NCBI GenBank assembly: GCA_964019415.1
Contig: OZ025874.1
Location: 5,311,092 to 5,375,091 of the forward strand
Origin: Ianthella basta
Taxonomy: Eukaryota > Porifera > Demospongiae > Verongiida > Ianthellidae
Reading direction: 5' to 3'
Length of the DNA: 64,000 nucleotides
The notes beneath the pieces were generated by a model. That model was not told the origin of the DNA. It worked only from the letters and a program-made list of their open reading frames with translations, and did not search any database. Shown here piece by piece: positions 10,360 to 22,592 of this stretch. Each line of letters opens with the position of its first letter. Within the stretch, counting starts at the first letter, position 1. A program made the position numbers and the translations under genes.

Positions 10360-12473
10360 ATGTTGCCAAGCAGTGGTGAAAAGGAAAAAGGCTTACCCGA
10401 CAAGTTGTGGACCGTGAATCAAGTGCGTGACTACTTGCAGAAGCAAAACAGATGACTCACGGGCAGAAAGAACGATCTCCAGTGCCTGTAAGTGCACAGA
10501 CGCAATGATTACGTTGTTGCTGGCTTTTGTTTTCTGTTCTCAATGTGAGGCTCTTGTTTTGTGCTTGCCTTGTTATTCAGTGCCCAGTTTTATCACCAGC
10601 GTCCAGAAGGTATCCCCTCGTTGAGTCGGAAGCGCAAGGGTACTGATGGTGCTACTCCTGCTGCAAAGGAGCCCTGTCCGGAGGTCTGGCCGACATCTGG
10701 CTGGTCTGACCAGCCCGACATACTCCCGGTCGTCACAACGCCAGTGATCCTAGCACAACTTCTGCAAACTGGAAAGGCTATATATGTCCCATGATACAGT
10801 GCAGTTAACGCAGAAGTCTCTTGAGCATGGCCATGAGTTCTTTTTTGGGGGGTATGTGCATGATGTGAAGGTGTGCAAAGCTTGTGCCAAATTTTATGTA
10901 CAGTCAGAATGTTGGGCATCACAGCGTAAGCATGTGGAATATACACAGAAAGTTGTTCTGTCTGAGGTGCAGCAGTTAAATGACCCTGGAATGGAACCCA
11001 AAGAAAAATGAATAACTGCACAGCTGCTTGTAATATATGCTTCTTGTGTTCCTTGTCCTGCTGGAACAAGTGGTGGTCTGTGCCAGCATTTGTTTACACT
11101 ACTCATTCTCTTGCAGCACCATGCACTCACATCTCCACCTGCAGCATCTCTCCCTGGCTCAGATTCGATCACAAGTGGTAAGAAGCTATGAAGACCCCGG
11201 GAGTGAGACATCACGCCAAAGACAATGATGGAGACCATGGTAGAAAATGCCAAGGATCCATCACAAAGGAAAAAAACGCTATAACACGCAGCCTCTATGA
11301 AGCAAGGGGACCAGCAGCCCGGAAGCTATCCAAAGACATCCAGCACCAGCGATCTACCGTATGTCCAGATGCAGTATGGTGAAGCCCTGCTCGGCAGTGT
11401 ACTCTCCTACCAACTTGTTGGTAGTATGGATACATCTAGGGAACAGGTACTGCTTGCTAAGAAGAGAGGAGATCGGTTGGAACGAGCTGCTGAAAAGAAG
11501 AGGAAATTCTTGTCACAATCTAACCATCCATCTTTGTCTTCTTCTTGCCGATGGTCTGAAGAAACCATACAAAAATATCAGAGGTGAGACGCAGAGGGCT
11601 ATGATGTACCAGATGAGGACTATGAGGCATGGCTGAGTTCACTGCCTACAGGGTTACCAACAGAATCAACTGACCTTCACCTCTCTGGTACGAGTGCTTT
11701 ACCTGAAATGGGAGTTGTTCCTTCTGCGGTGCAAGCATCAGATAGCTCCATCCAATTTCTTGTCCTACCACTTGGTTTGCAAATCGATCTCTCAAACGTC
11801 ATTGCATGGGCCACACTCCATCTCCCTTGATGAAGCCCAACGCATCCAACAATCGACTGTAGGACAAGCCTCAAATGCGCGGTGGCTGGAGCTGCATGCA
11901 TGTACTATTGCCTCCTCAAACTTTAAGAAGATTATTAGTCGTCAGTCTGCTTATACCATGGAGCTTTTCAGCTCAATCTTTGAACAGCATGACATTGGTC
12001 ATGTACCAGCCATCCATCATGGGAGAGTGAATGAAAGCCATGCTGCACAGTTGTATTTTGAGATAAAGAATGATGAAGGAAGGCCTGTTGTCATTCAGGA
12101 GTGTGGCTTATGCCTACATCAGGACTACTGACTTCTTGGTGCCCCCCCAGGTCATGTTGTGTATGGTAACTCTACAGATGACTGGCCTGCTGGAGGTGAA
12201 GTGCCCCTACAAGGTGTACACACTTCACAAGGCTGTCAGAGAGGCATGTGACGAATCACAGTTTTGCTGCACGCTGATTGATGGACAGCCACATTTGAAG
12301 ACAACACAAGCACATTATAAGTCCAGGGCCAGATGGCAATCACAGGTTTGCATTGGTGTCACTTTGTAGTTTGGGTGGGCCATGGAGACCTTCATGTCGA
12401 ACGTATCTGCTTTGATCCTGAGAAGTGGGAAGGTGAAATGCTGCCCAAGCTAGTAACTGCCCACCAACAGTAG
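10360..12473 (+). pseudogene. SAP/SWIM/YqaJ-type nuclease ORF of the transposon (copy 1)
   Basis: Across several frames I read, in order, a SAP-like start (LWTVNQVRDYLQKQN, then an in-frame TGA), a SWIM-type zinc motif (CPAGTSGGLCQH), and a YqaJ domain. The YqaJ part has ASNFKKI, HHGRVNESHAA, a GAxPG site and GLLEVKCPYK, the Glu/Lys pair of this nuclease fold. YqaJ is a lambda-exonuclease-like fold found in viral recombinases and in proteins carried by invertebrate DNA elements. Frameshifts and stops make this copy non-functional. Its role in the element (host- or end-processing) is inferred. Confidence 0.65.
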
Positions 12474-12589
12474 TACATGGACCTGTGTACACCACGTTGA
12501 CTTTTGACGAGTTTGGTGACAAAGGTGAGATGCCAAATCACCAGCCTGAGCCTTGTTGTTTTATCCATAGGTCTCTTCATGTGAGAACC

Positions 12590-13443
12590 TCAGCACTCAT
12601 CTGTGTCTGCAATCACCTTACCACGATAGTTCATCAGCAGACAGCAAGCAGTCCAAATTTGGTTGATGGAGCCAGCCATTGAGAGTGAAATCACCCCTTG
12701 CAATAGGTGATATTGCTGCTTTACCTGGCCAATAACTCCTTCAACATCTCTGGCAATGCGCTGTGTTGTGATAACATCCTCTTTCTGGAAGTGACCGGCA
12801 CCTTTAAAAGTAAGAATGTTCAGCAAGATGTTGGGCTTTGCAAGCAAGCCTTGAATGTCAAAGCCACAGTCAGCCATTATTGCTTTACCTTTGGGTACTA
12901 CCTGTAACAGATCAAGGAACCTAGACTTGATTGTCAACTCACAGTCACTGATTGAACCATTGAACAGAGTACTGATAAAAAGAAAGACACCATTTGGGGC
13001 AATACCCACCAGTCCTTTCATTGTAGCATGCGACTTAATAGCATTGTGATTCGGGATCTTTCCTAGCTTGCTCCAGTTAAACTCGGAGTGTATCGTACTC
13101 CAGTGCACACATAGCCACTCTCACCTCAGCTGCCATACCCAACTTCTCTCTCATGGCATGGGGCGAGTCTTGATTGTGGCACTCCAAGCAAATATGGTAC
13201 TGCCTCGCATTTCAGGTGACGTGTTTTTGGCTTGATCTCACCACTTCCTTGTCGCGAACCAGTGGAAAAGTCGGCAGCAGTGAAATGAGCGCAACAGACA
13301 GCTGTAGACGAAGTGATTTTGAAGTGTGGTCCCACATCACGCCTGATAGCCACAAGCCAACGTTTCCTCAGGTCTATGTTCGCCAGAAAGCCATGAAAAG
13401 ACAAGTTGGGACACTTGTCATGATGGTTGTTGCAGTTTAGCAC
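12590..13443 (-). pseudogene. THAP-domain / DDE (HARBI1-like) transposase remnant (copy 1)
   Basis: The N-terminal part (13443-13126) is a THAP zinc finger: CNNHHDKC, a conserved hydrophobic core and CAHF, the C2-CH ligands. After a stop/frame change, 13108-12590 encodes the C-terminal two thirds of a DDE_Tnp_4 (Harbinger) catalytic domain. It includes GLVGIAPNG, the SDCELT aspartate, KGKAIMADCGFDI and the IARDVEGVIGQVKQ helix. The first catalytic aspartate region is missing, so an internal deletion joined the two domains. Harbinger elements normally need this transposase plus a DNA-binding partner. This copy cannot be active. Confidence 0.78.
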
Positions 13444-16400
13444 CCATCAGTGATCACGTGCTGACATTCTGCTACTGACTGGATGAAAGAGGCCACGAAA
13501 GAAGCTGAGCAAGAAGTAGAAACACTTTCCAACAGACCTACTGCAATAATAAAATGGCGCACCCAAAAGGAGCTTGCCCCGTTTGGGCACGCCATTTTAT
13601 TATGCAATCGGTCTATTAGGAAGGACACATGTATCATTACAAATACAGCTAATATTCACATCCCGTCTAGCATGCTGTGTAATCATTTGTTATCCCAGAC
13701 TGTACCAGGTGTGCAGTGCGCACTTCAGTGGCAGACTGCTGACTTCTTCAGCTAATATATGTAGGACATGTCCTTCACCATTGTAGAATTACTGATAAGG
13801 CCAAGCCATTTCATGAAGCACCAAACATGCAACACATGGGTCAATTTGAAACAGAATGTTAACCTTGACTGGAGAGGCTTTTCTGGCATTGATCAGTTCA
13901 GTACTGGAGTCAATGATTCTCAGCATGGCCTTACCAGCTGGGGTTCTGTCTATCATCATTGGTACAATCCTCATGAGCCATGGAAAAGCACCTACAAGTG
14001 TGCAGAGCAAGGTACTTGACAAAACAGCAGCTGCAGAGTGCAGGGTTAGTATGCCCAGCAAATGTCTTTCAGTTTGCAATCCTGATCAGTTTCATCTTCC
14101 ATGTGGAGGTCATCCTGTGTATAACACAGACAGATAAACATGCACTGCTACTAGCTTAACAAAGCAGGGTTACTGATTGAAGTTGTTGTTTGTACAATCC
14201 TTATCTGGCTGTAAACCTTTGCTGTTTCTTAGATTGGGAATTTAGAAATCTTCGAAAATCTTTCATATTTAAACGATGAACAATATTGGCATAAAGTACT
14301 GATCGGTTCTTAAACACATGCGCTTACAGCTCTGGCAGGATAGAAATATGCGCCTAATTATAAAAGGATATGTGCTTAACATACGAAAGAGTATAGAAGT
14401 TACTATTATAAGCAAATGTTATATTAGGATAGCCACCACGTAGTGCAGTACGTGAGTTCTCATTTAAGTGCTATTTTACTAGTTTATAGTCATTATTACA
14501 CTTCAGGCAAATGCTAGGCTACCAGGGAGTCCTTTATGCACCTAATAGAAGGGGTGAACCCCTGAAATCACTAGGCGCCTAACAAATGGGGTTAAAGAAA
14601 TGGTAAAGAAATGTGCACTTAACAGAGAATATGTGCATATAAGGAGGATGTGCTTAACAACTGATCAGTAAGGTAACTGATTTGTGAACTCACTTGCAAC
14701 AATACTGGGCACGGCTATTTGTGCAGGCTTAAAATGCTGAAATATAGCCATAGCATCTCTTGCAAAATTCACTGCACTGGTCTCTTCTCCCTCTTGATCA
14801 CCCAGCAGATTAAGCAACCTCCCAAAGAAAGATGCCGTATTGAGTTCTATAGTGAAATCTTTGCACAGCGGAAGAACATCTATACTTTGTTGATCACATG
14901 ACAATCTTGTCACCTTGTCAACGAGTCTCATGGTACTACTCTTGACAATAAGGCTCTAACTGAAGAATGTGCAAGAATGCAGGTGGACACTATACCATAA
15001 GTTCGTATTCAAATCTACTAACTTGAACAATGTTGCATACAAAAACATGTGAATCTACACACACTAACATGCCAACATGTAAATGCAAGCATACTTGCAT
15101 GCATACATAGTATGTGCATATAGGTGACACACAATGTTACCATTTTTAGCCTTTTGCTTGTGAACATCGGGTTGAGTATCTGTCTATGACACTTCCAGTC
15201 ATCCTCTTGAGCAGACAACAGAGATTCTGTATTACTATTTCGACAAAACCGTAGGATCTTGGCAAAGAACTACAGTGTAAAAGTGCAAGAGACCACATGT
15301 TGCTCACACATCATGAGATAGCTACAATAATAAATCTGAGAAAGCACCACATCCACTATAACCAGTTGTACATAACCTGCAATAACAAATACAAAGCACA
15401 TAATTATGTATAAAAACAAGTATTTTGTAAATGTAGACCTTGAGCGCCGTCATCTTGAATCGCCCAAAATATACATACATACATACTCCATTATGAAATG
15501 AAGCCATAAGAATACCTAAAAGTGAAAACAATATAGGGGCGCCTTCTGTTCACTAATCCAATCAAAATAATCTCCCCTATCTCCTCTTGATGACGTCCAT
15601 GTCACTGCCAACTGACAACAATGCAGGAGCTCAACAGAAGAACTCTCAGGCATCCGTGAACCTTCTTGTTGCACTCCTTCGCCATCTTCCCTTAATCCTA
15701 TTCTGTAGGGAGGCCATTTGACAAGAAATGAAGGAATAGTTCGCAGTGGCAAGTGTGTATTACAGCAGATACAAAATGGCTGTGACGTCGTCATAAAACT
15801 TTCACGCATACTCTGCCCGCAACGTACAGCTACAGGATTTAGAATCACGAGCGAAGCAATTGGTATGCTCTCTGAAATTTAGAATCATTGTTTAGACTCA
15901 TGTTACCATGGCAACACAATCTATATTGCATTCATCACTTTCATACCACACTTACTCTGTTTCTGAAGCTACTGAACTCTTTAGCCAAGACGGTCCTAAT
16001 TAGCTCAGGCTCTGCAATAATAATCACTGCCTGATAGCCAAAATAGAATCTGCATAAGTAACAATAACAGATAATAAATTAGTTAAATAATCAGACAACA
16101 TGGTAGTGATGATGGTGGTTGTCTATATATATGCTGTACTACAAACGAAACTAGTATATAGTCCCTGTACCAGGCTGACACTGGCGAAAAGGGCTACTCA
16201 AGGAAAAGAGTCGGTATATACCATGTGGATCTAACCTTACATCTAAACGAAAGTGCATGTTCCCACAGAAAGTAACTTAAGTACTCTACAGTTTACACAT
16301 TTCGTCAAATTCTCATTCACTTTCTAATTCTTTTCCATCATGCAGCTGTAAGGTAGCCTGGGATAATTCCATTACTAGAGTAAGTCCATCACTAGGGTAC

Positions 16401-16519
16401 AATCTGGACTCTTATTCGCTAACAACAGACTTCAGCACAACTCAAAACCACCACTATACAGACTATTTACTGCACTCTGCAACACGTACTATTTGGGAAT
16501 GAGCGCACCCCTTCTCAAT

Positions 16520-16785
16520 AAACAAGAAAGAATAAAACTTTTACAAAAACTGCTCAAGATGTAGGGCTGGCATAAAAAGTACAGAAACAAGGAAAGGCTA
16601 CTACACACTGGAGCATTCGCCATTGTCCCTACTTTGAAGAGTGCTGCACCATATAGTACTACAATCCTGCCGTAGGGACAATGGTGAATGCTCCAGTGTG
16701 TAGTAGCCTTTCCGTGTTTCTGTACTTTTTATGCCAGCCCTATGTCTTTAGTAGTTTATGTAGAACATTTTATTCTTTCTTGTTT
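16520..16785. repeat. Foldback MITE, ~110-bp arms (copy 1)
   Basis: The left arm (AACAAGAAAGAATAAAA … GGAGCATTCGCCATTGTCC) and the right arm are reverse complements with a ~40-bp centre. The counterpart is at ~47707-47985. It belongs to the dispersed family carrying GGAGCATTxxCCAT and lies in a P450 intron. Confidence 0.75.
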
Positions 16786-16867
16786 CTGCACTTTTTATGG
16801 AGCATAAGCTCGGATATAAGACAGCACGGTAGTGCTGTCTATGTAGGGATGGCAGTGGTTGTTTGAA

Positions 16868-16951
16868 TGCTTGCTTTGCCAAGCGGGGCGGACACTTGCC
16901 ACGACTCCCACCATGTTGCTTGGCCAAGTGGGGCAGATGCTTGCCACGACT
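16868..16951. repeat. 45-bp minisatellite, two units (copy 1)
   Basis: The unit is about 45 bp, with GCTTGCCACGACTCCC and CATGTTGCTTGGCCAAG as its recognisable parts. Copy 2 has three units at ~48375-48491. Confidence 0.6.
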
Positions 16952-17159
16952 TAATAAAATTGACATAATAAATTTTTTTTACTAAAATAGTAAGGATGCA
17001 GGGATGGCATAAAAAGGACAGAAACAAGTAAAGGCCGTTACACGGTGGAGCATTAACCATCGTCCCTACATTCAAGGATGTAAGACAAGGTGCAACTTTC
17101 CAACGGCCATCCCTACATAGACAGCACTACTGTGCTATATTCACAACTTTTACACTACA

Positions 17160-18972
17160 ATGAATATACTGGAATACAAAGGGAAGAAAGCAGCAGAAAA
17201 TGCTAAAACACTGGTAATAAAGGGTAAGTCTCAAAGACAACCGAAGCCAACAGGAATCGTTTTCGATCATCTACACCCGTACAATATGATACCACTTTTG
17301 ACTCTGTTTGACAGTATCCATTTTCCGAATAGTTTTTGTCATTTGTACATATGTGGAAAGTGTAAATGCAGAGAACTTGCTATGGATACAGGCAAAGACG
17401 TTAAATGTAAACCAGGCCCTACTGACAGTTTATTGGATACTCAATTCACCAGTGATGTCACTTCTTAATTAATCACTTGGTGTAAAGTTTCACTCATCAT
17501 GGGATTACCAACAATTAATACTTATTCCAGTTCAAAGTCTACAGTCTAATGAACATCTAATACACTCCACAAGACCATAGATTCCATTTGCCATGACAAT
17601 GTGCATCTAAACAATGATCCTAAATCTCATAAAAGCATCCCAATTGTTTTATGTGATTCTAAATCCCATAGACAGAAGTGGTGGGCAGAGTGCACATGAT
17701 GATAAATCCCATGCATGCACGTTGTGAGAGAAGAGTGTGTGCGAAGTGTATATGACTTCATCACAGCCTTTGAACCAGAAAGAATAGAAGGTACTCATGA
17801 AGTCATGGATGGTCTTATCAACTCAAGCCAGAACATCTAATCCAATGCTGGTGCCACATCTGTAGCTGCTAACAGTGATGAAGACAGACCCCACACACTG
17901 CTGATCGTCCATGCCTGACTACTGAAGATTTTAGTGTCATTTCAGTCAGCCATATGCCGTTTTATATGCACTTGTCGCTGTGAAGCATTCTTTCAGTTTT
18001 TGTCAGATAGTGCCCTACGGAGCAAGGGCAGGTGGCAAAGGAGTGCAATGAGAAAAATCACGTGTGCCAGAGAGCTCTTCTACTGGGCTTCTCATATCAT
18101 CGTTGGCGACCAGTAATGCAGATATCATCAAGAGAAGAGACAACTTTCACTGGGCTAGGGCACAGCCTTGGATCTAGAATACTTACTTTTACATGCTGCC
18201 TAATCACTGTCATCAAGGAAGACGTCATCAAAAACGTCTTGGTCGGCAGATAACTATTACATACACCACACTATACATAATCACATGCATGCATGAGCAG
18301 AAACCCACACCCATGCTCACTCACCCTGTTACAGTCCCATACTTGTCAATCAAATGCTGATATGCCTCTAAACCAAAAGGACCCTAGGTGCAAGATATGA
18401 GCAATAAAATTGGTGACTCAGTGATTCACTAGTTGTTCCTTAATGTGCCATGTGCATGTGAAATGCAGAAGGCATTTGTATCACGAGTGCGAGAATTAAC
18501 TTACGTAAGGTAATAGGTACGGCTAAAAGCTTCCTTTAGGGTACATTGCTTTTGCCTATGTAACTTTACAACCATATAACTAATTGTCTTCAATTGTCAA
18601 GTAAATTTTCTGAAATTCGGGGTCAATCATTAATTGACATTTCCAAAATAAACTAATTGAAAGTCAAACATATCCCCTCAGATGCAGTCAGAGACCTTCA
18701 AGAAAACCCTGTCTAGTTAACTAACCATCTAACTCAGTACCCAACCTATTAAGATCTATTTGTATATATCTACTGACAACATCTCGTGCACAGCTATGTC
18801 AAATGACAATCTCGTGGCCTCCTGCATAACGAAGACAAACTGGCACAGGACTGATGACAAAATCTCACGTTCTCAGTCAATTGAAGTAGGCTCTATAGAG
18901 GAAGTAATCAATCCTCGGACAGATGTATTCTCGGATCGCTGCAAGGCACTCCTAGGGGCCCGTAAGTCATAA
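17160..18972 (+). other. Unrecognised decayed coding stretch in P450 intron (copy 1)
   Basis: Plus-strand open frames at 17160-17468 (102 aa with a Cys-rich CGKCKCRE patch), ~17640-17840, 17934-18116 and 18760-18972 (70 aa) follow one another inside the P450 gene, antisense to it. Copy 2 repeats them (48981-50815) with mixed conservation and several frame changes. It looks like an old transposable-element ORF, but I cannot name the family. Confidence 0.3.
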
Positions 18973-19689
18973 ACATCCAGTTACAGATCAGGCACTAGAT
19001 AGGGGTGGGAGGTATTGGCACATAGTACCTCAGTATTCTTGCTAAGATAATTGCAGTATAACTACATAGCTACCTACTATTTTGACTAAAATGAATTACT
19101 GACATGTAAATCACTGTTACTTACACATATTTGGAAGATCACAACTTCTAAGGCTAAGACAGATGTTGATTTATACTTCATAGCTGCATTTGTGTACACA
19201 GTGAACAATGTTCGCGTGACATTTGAATTAGTGTGACGTCACAAAAATGGCTGCTGTGTGCAAAGGTAAAAATTAATTGCCTACAATTGTACAAAAAAGC
19301 ATTAGAAACGATTGAGAAGCGAACGAATTGTAGCAGAATCAATAATATACCTGATTCGTGATATTTACAAGGGAATACCATGTAACTAACTGGTATTTCG
19401 ATATCTGGTTTTTAGTTATTGTTCGTTGCTATGGCAATGCCAGAAAAATCAAAGGAAAACACTGAGGTATACATCCTCTTAGGATCTCCAGGCTCTTATT
19501 ATTAGCCAATCAGCTTCATGTGCAAAGTTAACTTTATTTTAAAACTAGGTGAATACCCGCCCTTCATTTTTATCTTCATACCACAAAAAGCCTTCTCAAT
19601 GACCACGGCACAGCTGTTTAGTGGAAGCAATGGTGAAATAACTGCTTTGCTAGGTGTAGTATGTGACAATATTGTGAGATTGCAGACTG

Positions 19690-20690
19690 CAATTGCATGT
19701 TCTATAGTGAAATCTTTGCACAGCGGAAGAACATCTATACTTTGTTGATCACATGACAATCTTGTCACCTTGTCAACGAGTCTCATGGTACTCCTCTTGA
19801 CAATAGGCTCTAACTGAAGAATGTGCAAGAATGTAGGTGGACACTATACCATAAGTTTGTATTCAAATCTACTAACTTGAACAATGTTGCATACAAAAAC
19901 ATGTGAATCTACACACACTAACATGCCAACATGTAAATGCAAGCATACTTGCATGCATACATAATATGTGCATATAGGTGACACACAATGTTACCATTTT
20001 TAGCCTTTTGCTTGTGAACATTGGGTTGAGTATTTGTCTATGACACTTCCAGTCATCCTCTTGAGCAGACAACAGAGATTCTGTATTACTATTTCAACAA
20101 AACCGTAGGATCTTGGCAAAGAACTACAGTGTAAAAGTGCAAGAGACCACATGTTACTCACACATCATGAGATAGCTACAATAATAAATCTGAGAAAGCA
20201 CCACATCCACTATAACCAGTTGCGCATAACCTGCAATAACAAATACAAAGCACATAATTATGTATAAAAACAAGTATTTTGTAAAATGTAGACCTTGAGC
20301 GCCGCCATCTTGAATTGCCCACAATATACATACATACTCCATTATGAAATGAAGCCATAAGAATACCTAAAAGTGAAAACAATATAGGGGCGCCTTCTGT
20401 TCACTAACCCAATCAAAATCGTCTCCCCTATCTCCTCTTGATGATGTCCACGTCACTGGCAACTGTTCATCTTCTTCTAACCATCGTCCCTACATTCAAG
20501 GATGTAAGACAAGGTGCAACTTTCTAACGGCCATCCCTACATAGACAGCACTACTGTGCTATATTCACAACTTTTACACTACAATGAATATACTGGAATA
20601 CAAAGGGAAGAAAGCAGCAGAAAATGCTAAAACATTGGTAATAAAGGGTAAGCCTCGAAGACAACCGAAGCCAACAGGAATCGATTGCAG
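19690..20690 (-). repeat. Partial re-duplication of P450 exons inside copy 1
   Basis: 19694-20475 repeats 14840-15620, including the whole C-helix exon (WKCHR, at ~19995-20111) and the first half of the following exon. 20480-20685 repeats 17066-17264. Copy 2 has neither at the corresponding place (~51530-51830) and carries ~290 bp of other sequence there. The unit ATTGCAGACT stands at both borders (~19681 and ~20684). The duplicated exon half lacks the +1 insertion of the main copy, so it preserves the unmutated version. Confidence 0.85.
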
Positions 20691-22218
20691 ACTCTCGAAA
20701 ATGCTGCATAACCTTCTTCCAGCTGCGTGAGGACGTCTTGCTGCAACAAGGAACGCTTTTCTTCATAAATGCTTCAGACAGGAAGAACAAATTCTGCATC
20801 ACTCAATCCAAGCTCTCAAATCAAGCACACATCACACCCAATCACATGCGTAGCCATGGTAACATAGAAGAATGTGATAAACCACATGGTTCACCCTATG
20901 TAAACAATGTTTGACATAACCCACAAGCGCGCCCTCGTAACTCCCCCATCATGAGGCAAAAACACAGGCACTGAAATAGGTATCATTGAAGATGTTTCAC
21001 AAAGCACTATCAATATAATAATAAAAAATGCGACAGTGGACCTTTAATATGATGGGGGGCAAATTACTGTGGCTGGAAACCATGGCTTGCATGACTAAAA
21101 CTCTGTGCTAGAGCGCAAGTTCTGAGTTTCCTCCTCTCGCCTCTTGCCCTTGAGCTGTGAAGTTGGATATCTTTGCCACATGGTATAGCCAGCTCGCAAA
21201 CACTCACTAACATACGGTATGCCAAATTGCACTATATCAGTTTGTCAAACTAATTACCAATTCTGAAGTCACTACACTATAATGACACTTACTTCTCTGA
21301 ACTGTGCCAACTCCTTGTAGTTTCCAAAGAACACCTTGGGAGTAGGTCCTGGGATGTTGTGCCTTTTCAGTACTTGATAAGGCTCATAGATGAAGCTGTC
21401 GAAAGAAAACTTCAGTTTATAAATCAGCTTACAGTACAAGAACTATGGATTCAGCACATGCAATAAGCAGCTCAAACTACATGCATGGCTAGCAAAGCAC
21501 AAAAATACAGCTATCAAAAAGCCAGAATGTGTTGTGATGACGGTAATCTAACCCTCAGGTTTTGATGATAGCACTTAATATTACTTCCAGACTTATTTAC
21601 CATGTAAACAGATCTGCGGCAGCTATAGTATGAGTTCAAATGCTTTCAGATACCACCTGTCATCAAGAAATCCATTGCCTTGTCTAATAACTTGTGGCTA
21701 GATCTAGATGAGTAAAAGATTAAATTTTAATAATAGGGCCAGACTTGAGGGCCCTTACTCTCACAAGTTATTCTGCAAAATACTTAGAGTCTGAAGTTGT
21801 ATTTATTTATTCATACAGACAACATCTGTTTCGGATGGCGGCATGTACACTGCGACACTAGCATGTACATTCACTTTTATATTGTACAAACTTGGGAGCA
21901 CTCAAGTCCTACCCACAGCTGAAGTTTTGAAGAAATCTCTTCTCAATGACAGAGCATCGCATGCTATAACCGGAAGTGGTAGATGCATCAATAATCGGAT
22001 GCATATCTGCACCATATTCCATGCCTTTAAGCACATGTTTGTTTCCGTGTTAACCAAGAAATTGGCTATGGAAAATGCACCACAAAAATAGCAGTGGTAT
22101 GCAAGGTTCATAGTCTGATAGATACTTTTGTTCATAGGGTGAAGTCTCTCTCAAATAATAAAATTATGCAAGGTTTCAGCACTGCTTGAGGTTTTGACTA
22201 AATTGAAAGGGTAATCAC

Positions 22219-22592
22219 TTGGTATTATGCCTGACCTACCAACTACACCAGTATTGGTGTCTCAGTTGGCAGGGGGGCACGAAGCCCTATTGGTTGGCAA
22301 CCAGTGATCGCCTCCCCCCAGTCATCCAACAAAGATGGAAGAGCCATAGCCAGCTGTTTGCCCTGAATGGGGCTCATCAGTGTGGCGTACTGATGGTTGA
22401 TGGTTGGATGACTGGCTGCTTCCGTATCCACCACAAGTTAAACACTTGTGGTTTCAACAGAAACAGACAAGGGAGGCTACAGTCGTCACGACTGAAGCGT
22501 TGTCAAATGGGGTCATCCAGGATACTCTAATATATGACAACACAGTGGAACTGCTGGTAGTGCTTTCACCCCAATTTGAACAACATTGTTAG
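22219..22592 (+). other. Unrecognised ORF pair upstream of P450 exon 2 (copy 1)
   Basis: Two overlapping plus-strand frames (about 100 and 60 codons) are conserved in copy 2 (53334-53707) with several amino-acid changes. The longer frame is rich in Trp and Cys. In copy 2 this lies in intron 1 of the P450, antisense. No family is recognised. Confidence 0.2.

Larger units (their letters stand above)
10224..13617. mobile_element. Harbinger-like transposon with YqaJ and THAP-DDE ORFs (copy 1)
   Basis: The left end AATAGACCAGTTGCATAATA and the right end (complement AATAGACCGATTGCATAATA) are terminal inverted repeats, followed on both sides by a GCCCAAACGGGGC block. The element spans ~3.4 kb in the P450 intron between the exons at 13864 and 9902. 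It carries two convergent ORFs: SAP/SWIM/YqaJ on the plus strand and THAP/DDE on the minus strand. I could not settle the target-site duplication. ATTAGGAAGGACA occurs just outside both ends, which may reflect it or a nested event. Confidence 0.75.
6659..21395 (-). pseudogene. Cytochrome P450, CYP3-clan-like; lacks exon 1, frameshifted (copy 1)
   Basis: Eleven exons align with the intact gene in copy 2: 21293-21395, 18325-18383, 15956-16049, 15141-15257, 14694-14959, 13864-13991, 9699-9902, 8582-8670, 7224-7361, 6978-7140 and 6659-6745. All P450 signatures are present: PGPTP hinge, WKCHR C-helix, AGTDTT I-helix, ETLR K-helix, and FSEGPRNCIG around the haem cysteine. Two lesions argue for a pseudogene. 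The anchor exon is missing because the duplication ends at 22765. The exon at 14694-14959 is 266 nt instead of 265, with an extra A near 14950, which brings a TAG into frame after seven codons. A partial re-duplication of two exons lies at 19694-20475. If the duplication is allelic, this could be an assembly-derived allele. Confidence 0.85.

Noticed and set aside
10593-11069. 158-codon minus-strand ORF
   Set aside because: It lies antisense to the YqaJ ORF of the transposon and is a shadow of it.
19240-19260. TGACGTCA palindrome as a CRE promoter element
   Set aside because: A single 8-bp site in a P450 intron with no nearby start; chance occurrence is likely.
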